This document shows positions 55,528 through 64,000 of a stretch of 64,000 nt of DNA, piece by piece (the first letter of the stretch is position 1; each line of letters opens with the position of its first letter). The DNA comes from Eutreptiella sp. 'Long Island Sound 2002' (lineage: Eukaryota; Euglenozoa; Euglenophyceae; Eutreptiales; Eutreptiaceae). The position numbers were made by a program, and so were the translations under genes. The stretch is from NCBI GenBank assembly GCA_964036045.1, contig OZ038383.1, positions 39,186,294 to 39,250,293 on the forward strand, given 5' to 3'. The notes under the pieces were generated by a model that was not told the origin of the DNA, did not search any database, and saw only the letters and a list, made by a program, of their open reading frames with translations.

Positions 55528-58500
55528 GAGCCCCGAGCACCAGTCGCTGCGTGTGTCTTGTCTGTGTGTTGCTGTGTGTTGCGTGTGTTAGTGTCTGGTC
55601 CTGGTCTGCGCTGCAGTCTGCGTGGCAGGATCTGAAGATTGCTCTGGCAAATACTCCAAGTGTGCACCCACTGTTTGGATTGTACTGTATTGTATACTAC
55701 AAGGGAGTGTGTGTGTGCCGAAGGCATTATTACCAAAAGGTAATGGCCGGGATGTTGTACCCACGGGAAAAGGTACATGGGCAGGCCCTGAACCTACCCC
55801 TGAGCTAAGCCTTAGACCTTGCAGCAGGGACTGGTAGCGGTGCTGGGCCCATCCCTGTGCAGACCTGTTGGTCCTCTTCTGTGCTGTAAACACCGGTGTT
55901 GGGACAGAATGACGCTTTGCGGTGCATTGCCATTCATTCGCAGATAGACCCCACTCATTTGTCCTCTTGGACACTATTTGCCACACGTTGGTGATGGACC
56001 CCATGGTTTCGGCAATGGCACATGCCAGTAGCTTGTTGGTGCACGGGGGGGGGGGGGACTAATGCAATGGTTCCCCTCCATACGTTCCTTACAAGGTGCA
56101 AAGGCCCAAGGGGTACAAATAAGTGCTCAAACTGTGCCCTATAGAATCAATGAGTACCATTCTAGACCTGTTGCCAATCAGTTAGGGTCTTTCAAATCAA
56201 GCCTATCTCATAATCCATGTAATGGTCTTTTGACCTCTAAGGCCCCAACCCCCCCCAAAAGAAATCTTGTACATTCCAGTAACATCAGGATGCTGCTAGG
56301 TAAAGAAATCAGCTTTGAAACGCATGGCTACGGCTCATGGGTGGCTAATTCTTCATGTTTAGGGGTGCACCTCAGTAGGAAAGCCGGTCTCAGCTTTTTG
56401 GCCAACCACATCAACCCCCGATCCAGATGTGATCGGTGGACGAGTTGATGTGTTGGGTGTGCCATTTTGCCATAATCTAATACAGCTGCAATTCGTGAAT
56501 GTATTCCAACTTTTGTGTGCAACTACATTATTGCTTGGTTCTTATAGTTGTGCAAACTACAACGTTTCGCCAGACCGCCAAATAGTTGCACCGTGCCCGC
56601 ACTATGCTCAAGGTGACCTCAGAGTCCCTCTAATAGGAAATGTAGGTGGGTGATGTAACCCATGATTAGTGTGGAGCATTTTTCTTGTGTCAGGGGATTA
56701 GTTGTTGAAGATTGCATTTAGATGTTGAATGAAAAATTCCTGCACGTTATGGTTGGCCGTGTATGAAGGATTCCTCCAGGTTAGAGTGAGGTGATGAAAG
56801 CAGGATTCTTTTTGGTTTTTTTTATAGAAATTTAGAAGTGAAGTTTATCACAAAGTGGGGTGCAATCAGAAAATGGCCACATAACCCCTGCTTTCCCAGT
56901 GGCCCGCACAGCACAAAGCTATCAAAATGGCTGCATAACCCCAGCCTTCTTGGGGGGGGCAAAGTGGGGAGCATTCAAAATAGGCGAAATAATACCGCCT
57001 TCTTGGAGCCCCTAAAGTGGGGAAGAAAGAAGCTGACTTTACTTTTGACCTGTTGATTTCATATTTAGGTTCTAGAATGAATCCTTGGCATCTTGAATGG
57101 TGGGGCGAAATTGAAAATCTTACCCAGTGTTTTATGGTAGCATACCAAGATTGGCCCGGGGGGCACGTTCCCTTCAGTGAGCAAGTGTAGGGGGGTTTGG
57201 GTCCCATTACCGCGACGTTCCCTGCAAATCATCAGAACAAGGAGGCGTGGATTGAGGTGAGAAGAATATTGCCTTGGACAAGAACACCTCTTCACAAGCA
57301 TAGCCCATCTTGCAACAAGTGTGAGGTGTTATATTGTTTTGATAAATGCATGTGTGACAAGGTCATAGTGGTTGAAAAATCAGCGAGGCATTGTTCGAAT
57401 TGTTTGCAAGCATTTGAGATGTGATGTGCACTTTCAAAGAGTCATGCACAAGTGTTGCACAAGTGATGCACAAAATGCTTGTTATGTTGTCCATCTTTCC
57501 CACTACAGTAGGCTCACGAACACGCTAAAAGGGTGCTGCAGCACGGGGTGCGGCTGGAATCGTCCTGGATGCTATCACCCAACAATTATCTTTCGAAAAT
57601 CACGTGGAAGGGCGGGGGAGGGGGAGTCGTGTGGGGGCCATAAAGAGCTTTCCAGGGGCTGGCCACCATCTGGAGGGGTTGAGACTGGAGAGGTCCATTG
57701 GTTGGGGCTTCGGGGTTGGGAGGTTCTAGCAGGCAGGTTTTTTGGGGCTCATGGCAGGTGGTCGTTGTTTGTGTTTCATCTCAGCATGAGATCCCTGTCT
57801 CACCCCCCCCCCCTCCTTTATGGCCTATTTTTGCCCTGTCCTTCAAATGCTGCAGCATGTTGACATACGCAGGGGCCTGGTCACTTTGCAATGTGCACAC
57901 TGCCCGTCAATGACCATGAGGTGCACATGGCTGATGTGCATCCCTAAAACCCTCCCAGACCAGACCCTGCACATGTTTTCTGGTTCCCACGCAAGAGACG
58001 CAGGGGACTTGGGCCCCAAAGGCATCATGTTTGAAATCACCTCGAAGAGAGGTTGTTAGATCAAGCGTAGGTGCAGGCGTCGTATAACCGCCCCCCCCTC
58101 TTTTTGGGGGTCATTCGCATAGCATACCCCAAGGAATGATATTTGATGTCCAACCCCTTGTAAAATCATTATTTTGCCCAATAAGACCATCCCCCAATGG
58201 ATTTTTTGATTCTGAGGCCTCTATTCCCTGAAACTGGATATCACTTTTTTGGGGGGAGCGGGTCAAAAGTTTGTGCTCAGAAGGGTTTGAACAAGGGTCT
58301 GATTGGGCAGGGCTGACAGGCCGGCCGGCGCCGCCGGCAGTCGGCCGGCCGGGAATCGAACCGCCTACCTGCAGGTCTGTGGTCGGCTGCATTACCATTC
58401 AACCATTGCTTGTTCTGACAGCTACTGCTCTCCTCACTGCTTGTAGCCGAGTCTGCCACTGAAAAAACCCAAACTGTGTGTTTCTGTCTGCCTGCCTGCT

Positions 58501-59899
58501 TGCCCGACTGACTGTCTGACTGACTGCTTGCCTGACTAACTGACTGATTGGCTGACTGTCAGCCTCTCTTCGACTGTCAGCCTCTCTTCGACGTGCACTG
58601 CCGAAGGCAATAGAATGTTAGTTGTTTGCGGGTCCTTTTGGGCGACGCGTGTCCTTGTATTTGGGGGGCGGGTCATTCTTTGTTGCAATTGTGCTGACTT
58701 CAAGGCGGGCCCCCAAATGTTGGACTGGCGGGCCAAACGCCAGGTTCCCTGAGGTGCCTTTGGTGCTCATCATCCGCGTTATTAACAGGTGTGGCCTCAG
58801 AAAACAATGACGCGTCCGATTCAGATATTGACATCGAGGAGACTTTTGGAGCGTTGCGGTCCACCGCCTCCAACAGTTCGCTGTTGAACAATGTGAAGAC
58901 CGGGTTCTTCGAGATGGATTTCTCTCTCTTATTTGTTGCACTTTCCAAGTGTGTGCGGAAGGGGGCCGTGGGAGTTGCCTGTGGGTGGCTGCGCATGAGG
59001 CAGGCCTACGAGCTGTTGTGGGTGTCCAACAATAGACGATGAACCGACGGCGTCGGGTGGCGCACTCGGCTTTCAGCTGCCGGGGGGTGGGTAGGGGCAA
59101 TAAGCCCTGGTCGGACCCCCTCCCCCTCAAAAAGGGGGAGCCCCCCAGGATGGCCCGGAGGCCTCCCAGACCTCAAATTTCAGAAAAGGTGAAAATGGTG
59201 TCTGGAATGGGCGCGATGAGGGGGTCCGGGGACATCATCATTTGTTGGCAATCTTGACCATTTCTGACCCCAAACCTTTCTTCAGCCTTGTTGCGATTCT
59301 AGTGCAGGGGCTGGTGGTGGCAATCTTGCGACTGATCGCGGGAGTGGTTCACACTGTGTTAGAAGGCAAACGCCCCCACTGATGAGACACTGCAATGTCC
59401 GTCATACTGAGAATCATTTAGGAACACATCAGTATCCACCGTGTGTGTTTCGTCACCGTGGTTCCTGAGACCACGTTGTGGGGTTTCGGAATCGAGGTAC
59501 CATGCATACACCTGAAGTCCATATGCCTTTGTAGTAACATGTGCATATGCGGATTCGCTGTGTTCACTCTCGCCACCCAGCAAGTTTGCATTCCTTGGCG
59601 TGTAATGTACTCATTTGAGATGTCAAAGTACGGGTGTTTGCCTCTGTCTCGTTTGAGAAGCGGGATACTCATTGGGGCGACACCGTGCGTTGCGTTTGTG
59701 CCGCAGGTCTTGTGAAGATGAGGAATATCCCCTGCTGCTTTACACAGTGCTTCACGAGAACTCCTCGTTCCTCGATTTTGTGATCCACCGACATGATTTG
59801 CACCGCCTGGTTTGTGATGCCTTGAACCAGGGGGGGGTCAGAAGCACTCAGACTCCACCCGATCATATCGTACCTCGTACCAGGTTATGGAAGAAATGG
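46439..59899 (+). CDS. DYM: Dymeclin-like gene, 5' exons (gene continues past the window)
   Basis: Spliced host gene on the plus strand. Dymeclin is a peripheral Golgi protein needed for normal Golgi organisation and trafficking; the animal protein is N-myristoylated. Exon-like peptides occur in the order of known dymeclins. They are an MG start with a PLFW motif, VMVKHLLEM, VVMCSTQLYS, ALLLLILAFYRKN, an acidic linker, FSLLFVAL, and LLLYTVLHENSSFLDFV. GT/AG borders keep phase across exons 2-3-4 and 6-7-8, the strongest argument for a real gene. Exons for the segment between exons 4 and 5, and a short one between 1 and 2, were not found. The C-terminal half must lie beyond the 31-bp minisatellite. 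Introns are long and hold G runs, GT repeats and dispersed repeats. No damage was seen in the exons. Recognition is from memory of the family; no search was run. Confidence 0.75.
47015..47200 (+). CDS. DYM: Dymeclin-like exon 2
   Basis: The acceptor is cacccgcag, the donor tatg/gtgtgc. The peptide runs RYLQFFKNTAALLQSA, then TNVLVLVRVMVKHLLEM and HPEEQLLAYG, which fits the helical region of dymeclin where plant members have a VFLKHL motif. It ends with one base of a codon, matching exon 3. Confidence 0.65.
47859..47928 (+). CDS. DYM: Dymeclin-like exon 3
   Basis: Short exon after the acceptor ttcttgtgcag, encoding QGKAVLDSLLDALVTFT and a few more residues up to the donor ttgtg/gtttgt. It takes one base from exon 2 (completing Gly) and gives two to exon 4 (completing Cys). 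Both phase matches support it despite its length. Confidence 0.55.
48228..48320 (+). repeat. Paired G-run repeat in intron 3
   Basis: Two similar words, gggtttatggggtgggtgatc and gggttcaagggtggtgatc, each follow a run of 11-15 G. A third relative lies at 48785-48860. The poly-G runs could slip in replication and sequencing. Confidence 0.6.
48519..48694 (+). repeat. 88-bp tandem duplication in intron 3
   Basis: gatacttacatttggaagtt occurs at 48519 and 48607; the two 88-bp units differ at a few bases only and end in gtgcgtgctctaggtg. No coding role is seen. Confidence 0.85.
49636..49706 (+). CDS. DYM: Dymeclin-like exon 4
   Basis: The acceptor is tcttctttgcag. The peptide ASTFVAHAEVQTLLVVMCST followed by QLY closely recalls the dymeclin stretch that ends in STQLLS in plants. 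The donor may be taca/gtgagg (exon end 49706) or ccaag/gttgtg (exon end 49762, adding an Ala/Gly-rich stretch). Confidence 0.7.
51153..51240 (+). repeat. Dispersed repeat, copy 1 (intron 4)
   Basis: A stretch with taccccaagga, aatcctcattttgtccaata and atcccccaatgagctttttg-like words recurs at 58116-58205 in the same direction with moderate divergence. Confidence 0.55.
52885..53548 (+). repeat. Repeat pair 580 bp apart in intron 4
   Basis: The sequence around ccccgttcaccc, cgtttacacaagtgcaatctg and acattgtgcgtgc (52885-52975) recurs as ccccgttcacac, cctttacacatgtacagtctg and acattgtgcgtac (53465-53550). Shorter tgtacagtct and tgcacag words lie between. They look like remains of a duplicated segment. 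Confidence 0.5.
53672..53785 (+). CDS. DYM: Possible dymeclin-like exon 5
   Basis: The acceptor is cacacctcag, the donor ggcag/gtgaac. The peptide NLALLPIYAIRAVFG followed by a charged, proline-rich segment could match the hydrophobic stretch before the SLLLLL region of dymeclins. The resemblance is weaker than for the other exons. Its link to exon 4 is not resolved. Confidence 0.35.
54993..55087 (+). CDS. DYM: Dymeclin-like exon 6
   Basis: The acceptor is gctgtgcacag, the donor actctt/gtatgtg. The peptide SALLLLILAFYRKNTPTPNA then VLALLARFQ fits the conserved hydrophobic helix and following asparagine-proline region. It ends with one base that joins exon 7 in phase. Confidence 0.6.
55135..55207 (+). 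repeat. GAGT/GT microsatellite
   Basis: Five gagt units pass into a GT run of about 45 bp interrupted by two A. It lies in intron 6, 50 bp after exon 6. Confidence 0.9.
55444..55523 (+). repeat. GT microsatellite (40 units)
   Basis: An uninterrupted GT run of about 80 bp in intron 6. It ends in gcag and could mimic a splice acceptor, but the frame that follows shows no dymeclin similarity. Confidence 0.95.
58116..58205 (+). repeat. Dispersed repeat, copy 2 (intron 6)
   Basis: Second copy of the 51153 repeat: ataccccaagga, aaatcattattttgcccaata, catcccccaatgga. It follows poly-C and T-rich sequence, as does the other copy's neighbourhood. Confidence 0.55.
58338..58412 (-). other. tRNA-like sequence, minus strand (intron 6)
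   Basis: On the minus strand aatggttgaatggtaatgc resembles a D arm and ggcggttcgattcccgg a T arm, at about the right distance. The acceptor and anticodon stems are poor. It is a decayed tRNA or tRNA-derived SINE rather than an active gene. Confidence 0.35.
58484..58562 (+). repeat. CTGA/CTGC tetranucleotide tract
   Basis: Runs of ctgcctgcctgc and ctgactgactg with variants over about 80 bp, followed by a 16-bp duplication (cagcctctcttcgac). Confidence 0.85.
58789..58948 (+). CDS. DYM: Dymeclin-like exon 7
   Basis: The acceptor is ttattaacag. An acidic linker (ASENNDASDSDIDIEETFG) leads to GFFEMDFSLLFVALSK, matching the F..LF..L motif that precedes the best conserved helix of dymeclins. The donor ccaa/gtgtgtg leaves two bases that exon 8 completes as Lys. 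Confidence 0.75.
59707..59898 (+). CDS. DYM: Dymeclin-like exon 8 (3' border uncertain)
   Basis: The acceptor is ttgtgccgcag. The peptide SCEDEEYPLLLYTVLHENSS then FLDFVIHRHDLHRLVCDAL is the most recognisable part: family members have LLLYSL.H.NS.FL.YV..R.DL. The frame stays open to 59900. Donor choices are GTCAGA (59837), ccag/gttatg (59884) and aatg/gtaaaa (59899). The next exons are not in the window. Confidence 0.75.
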
Positions 59900-60284
59900 T
59901 AAAAGTGTTACTGCACGAGTGTTTATTCCTGAAGATTTCCTAGAGTAGTTCCTCATGAACAATGGTGCCTGCATGAGTCATCTGTCATGTTTTTGAGAAT
60001 GTGTGAAGGGGAAAGGATACCAAGGTTCATCAATTTGATATTGTGGATTGTCCTATGCATGCATATTTCATGAATGAAAAGGATAATCACGTTGGTCATC
60101 ATCTGCACATGCATTCTATGAAGGCCGTCCAGCACTACACTCCACTGCACTTCATGCACTACCATTCCCGTCTCATTGTTCTCTTTGCCATTCTTTTCGT
60201 GTGTCAGCCTATTTTGTTGCTTCTTGTCACTTCTCTACCGGCCGACATTGGGAGCCATTTGATCCGGTAAAGCATACAAGGTGG

Positions 60285-63200
60285 AAGTAACAACAACCAC
60301 GCACATACAACCAAGAATTGTCAGCAACCATCCAGATGCCACCAAGGATTAACAAGATGCCACCAAGAAGGAACAACAACTGTCCATATGCCACCATGAA
60401 TTCACAACAACTACCCAGATGCCACCAAGAATTAACAATCACTACTCAGATGCAGCTAGGAATTCACAGCAACCTTCCAAATGCCACCAAGAATTAACAA
60501 CCAATTAGATGCCACTAAGAATTAATGATAACTACCCCTATGCAACTATGAATTAACAGCAACCATCCATATACCACCAGGAATTAACAACAACCACCTA
60601 GATGCCACCAAGAATTAACAATAACCACCCAAATGCCACCAAGAATTCACAATCACCACCCATATGCAACCAAGAATTACCAACAACCCTCCAGATACCA
60701 CCAAGTTTTATCAACAACCATGCAAATGCCACTAGGAATTTTCAACAACCACCCGGATGCCACCAAGAATTAGCAATAACTACCCCAATGCAGCTAGGAA
60801 TTAACAGCAGCCATCCATATGCCACCAAGAATGAACACCAACAACCTAGATGCTACCAAGAATTAACAATCACCACCTAGATGCCACCAGGAATTAACAA
60901 CAATCACCACCCAACCACCCATATGCAACCAAGAATTAACAACAACCATCCAAATGCCACCAAGTTTTATCAGCAACCATGCAGATGCTACCGGGAATTT
61001 TCAACAACCACCTAGATGGCAGGAAGAATTAACAACCACCACCCAGATGCCACCAAGGATTAACAATGACCACCGAGATGTAGCCGGTAATTAACAGCAA
61101 CCATCCATATGGCACCACGAATTTTCATCAACCACCCAGATGCCACCAAGAATTAACAATAACTACTCAGATGCAACCAGGAATTAAGAGCAACCATCCC
61201 ACCAACCAATGCCACCAAGAAGGAACAACAATTGTCCATATGCCACCATGAATTAACAACAACCACCTAGATGCCACCAAGAATTAACAATAACCACCCA
61301 GATGCAACCAAGAATTAACAATCACGACCCATATGCAACCAAGAATTACCAACAACCACCCAAATACCCCCAAATCTTGTCAACAACCAATTAGATGCCA
61401 CCAAGAAATAACGGCAACCATCCATATGCCACCAAGAATTACTAATCACCACCCATATGCAACCAAGAATTAACAACAACCATCCAGATGCCACCAAGTT
61501 TTATCAACAACCACCCGGATGCCACCAGGAATTAACAACAACCACCCAGATGCCACCAAGAATTAACAACAAACAACCCAAATGCAACTAGAAATGAACA
61601 GCAACCATCCAAATGCCACGAAGATTTAATAGCAACCATCCGGATGCCACCAACAAATTTCAACAACCACCCGGATGCCACCAAGAATTAACAATAACCA
61701 CCGAGGTGCAACTAGGAATTAAGAGCAACCATCCAGATGCCATCTGGTATTAGCAACAACCAACCGCATGCCACCAAGAATTAACATTAACCACCGAGAT
61801 GGCATATGGATGGTTCCTCCTTACTCCCAGTGGCATCTGGATGGTTGCTATTTGCATCTGGGTGGTTGTTGATAATTCTTGGTGGCATCCTGGTGGCATG
61901 TGGATGGTTGCTCTTAGTTCTTGGTGGCATCTAGATGGTTGTTGTTAATTGTCCAAGAAATAATAGCAACCACCTCCATGCCACCCACATCTAACGGCAA
62001 CCATCCAGATGCCCCCAATAATTAAGAAAAACCACCCATCCGCAACCAACAACTAACAACAACCATCCAGATGCCACCAAGATTTAACAGCAATCATCCA
62101 GATGCCACCAGGAATTTTCAACAACCACCCGGATGCCACCAGGAATTAACGACAACCACCCGGATGCCACCAAGAATTAACAATAACGGCCGAGATGCCA
62201 CCAGCAATTAACAGCAACCATCCAGATGCCACCACAAATTTTCAACAACCATCCAGATGCCACCGAGAATTAACAATAACCATCGAGGTGCAACCGGGAA
62301 TTAAGAGCAACCACCCGAATGCCACCAGGAATTAACAAAAACTACCTTGATGCAACCAGGAATGAATAGCAACCATGCACATGCCACCATGAATTAAGAG
62401 GAACCATCCATATGCCACCAGAAATTAATATCAACCTCCTGGATGCCACCAAGAATTAACGGCAACCATCCATATGCCATCAAGAATTAAGAATAACCAC
62501 CCATATGCAACCAAGATTTAACAGCAACCATGTAGATGCCACCAAGAATTTTAAACAACCACCCACATGCCACCAAGAATTAACACTAGGAATTAACAAC
62601 AACCATCTAGATGCCACCAAAAGTTTTCAACAAACACCCAGATGCCACCAAGAATTAACAATCACCACCGAGATACAACTAGCACCCGGATGCCACAAAG
62701 AATCAGCAATAACTACCCAGATTCAACTAGGTGTTAACAGCAACCATCCATATGCCACCAAGAATTAACAACAACAACCCAGATGCCACCAAGAATTAAC
62801 AATCACCATCCGGATGCCACCAAGAATTAACAATCACCACACATATGCAACCAAGAATGAAGAACAACCATCCATATGCCACCAAGTATCAGCAACCATG
62901 CACGTGCCACCAAGAATTTTCAACAACCATTCGGATGCCACCAGGAATCAACAACAACCACCTATATGCCACCAAGGATTGACAATAACCACCCAGATGC
63001 AACTAGGAATTAACAATCACCACCCATATGCAACCAAGAATTACCAACAACCCTCCAGATACCACCAAGTTTTATCAGCAACCATCCAGATGCCTCCAGG
63101 AATTTTCAACAACCATCCGGATGCCACCAAGAATGAACGGCAACCATCCAAATGCCACCAGGATTTAAGAATAGCCACCCATATGCAACCAAAAATTAAC

Positions 63201-64000
63201 AATAACCACCCAGATGCCACCAAGATCTGACATCAACCATCCAGATCCTACCAAGAATCTTCAGCAACCACCCAGATGCCACCAGGAATTAACAACAACC
63301 ACCTATATGCCACCAAGAATTAACTCTAACCACCCACATGCAACTAGGAATTAACAGCAACGATGCAGATGCCACGAAGATTTAACCGCAACCATCCAGA
63401 TACCACAAAAAATTTTCAACAACCACCCAGATGCCACCCAGGATGAACGATAACCACTGAGATGCAACCAGGTATTGAGAGCAACAATTGAGATCACCAG
63501 GAATGAACAACAACCACCCACATGCCACCAAGAATGAACAATAACCACCCAGATGCAACTACCAATTCACAGCAACAATCCAAATGACAACCAAGACTTA
63601 ACAACAACCATCCAGGTGCCACCAGGAATTAATAGCAACCATCCGCATGCCACCAGGAATTTTCAACAACCAGCGAGATGCCCCCAAGAATTATCAATCA
63701 CCACCCAAATGCAAATAGCAACCATCCAGATGCCACCAGGAGTAAAGAGGAACCATCCATGTGCCACCAAGAATTAACAGCAACCACCTGGATGCCACCA
63801 AGAATTAACGGAAACCATCCAGATGCCACCAACAATTAAGAATAACCACCCATATGCAACCAACAATGAACCATAACCATCCAGATGCCACCAAGAAATA
63901 ACAATAACCACCCAATTGCCACCAAGAATGAACAATAACCACCAAAACGCAACCAAGAATCAAGAGCAACCATTCAAATGCCACCAAGAATTAACAACAA
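60285..64000 (+). repeat. 31-bp minisatellite running off the window
   Basis: Unit of 31 bp built from gatgccaccaagaattaaca and ataaccaccca, with sub-variants (gatgcaaccaagaattaaca, catatgccaccaag). About 120 units fit before the window end. The units are diverged and full of stops on the plus strand, and no unique spacers exist. The block lies between dymeclin exon 8 and the missing downstream exons, so it is probably intronic. Confidence 0.9.
61799..61950 (-). repeat. Inverted segment inside the 31-bp minisatellite
   Basis: About 150 bp read in the opposite direction (ggtggcatctggatggttg-type words) with normal orientation on both sides. About five units are involved. It marks a small inversion within the array. 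Confidence 0.85.

Noticed and set aside
60285-64000. CRISPR-like array (31-bp periodic repeats)
   Set aside because: Units are contiguous and diverged with no unique spacers, and the context is eukaryotic. It is a minisatellite.

Overview
The window is nuclear DNA of a repeat-rich eukaryote, probably an alga or another protist. The evidence is Ty3/gypsy-type retroelements, one of them with a chromodomain; a host gene split by introns with ordinary GT/AG borders; long GT, GAT and G tracts; and several minisatellites. The species cannot be fixed from the sequence.

Layout. Positions 1-3718 hold the 3' half of a gypsy-type element: RNase H, integrase, then an extra ORF, here called ORF3. Positions 3719-37151 are a nested, largely palindromic complex. 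Positions 37152-38423 carry the C-terminal part of ORF3 in the same orientation, followed by a purine tract and an LTR-like start near 38896. The two ORF3 pieces may be one element split by the complex, with about 430 nt lost.

Inside the complex, five blocks of a 127-bp minisatellite (6900-8345, 9080-9766, 13684-16936, 28097-30222, 34291-36245) are joined to unique segments that recur in inverted orientation. Segment X (9767-10262 and 13173-13683) flanks an inverted fragment of the ORF3 element. Segment Z (6116-6899 and 36246-37151) lies at the outer edges. A chromodomain Ty3/gypsy element has inserted into the minisatellite: its 550-bp LTRs are at 8530-9079 and 27547-28096, and its gag-pol is at 16937-24744. 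The LTRs now point in opposite directions, yet both are flanked by the same 5-bp target duplication. One inversion of about 8.6 kb (8346-16936) restores both the element and the array exactly. A second element (30223-34290), resembling a LINE with an ACCT-repeat tail, sits in the same array between direct repeats. The array and segment Z are almost free of A on one strand. Stop codons need both A and T, so huge meaningless ORFs result on both strands.

From 38.4 to 46.4 kb I see no gene, only simple repeats, G-rich blocks and a 99-bp minisatellite. From 46439 to about 59.9 kb lie the 5' exons of what I read as a dymeclin gene (a Golgi-associated protein). Eight exons were found, with matching phases at most junctions. 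Its remaining exons must lie beyond a 31-bp minisatellite that fills 60285-64000 and would therefore be intronic.

All retroelement genes seen are damaged by stops, frameshifts or lost catalytic residues. The only plausibly working host gene is the dymeclin homologue.
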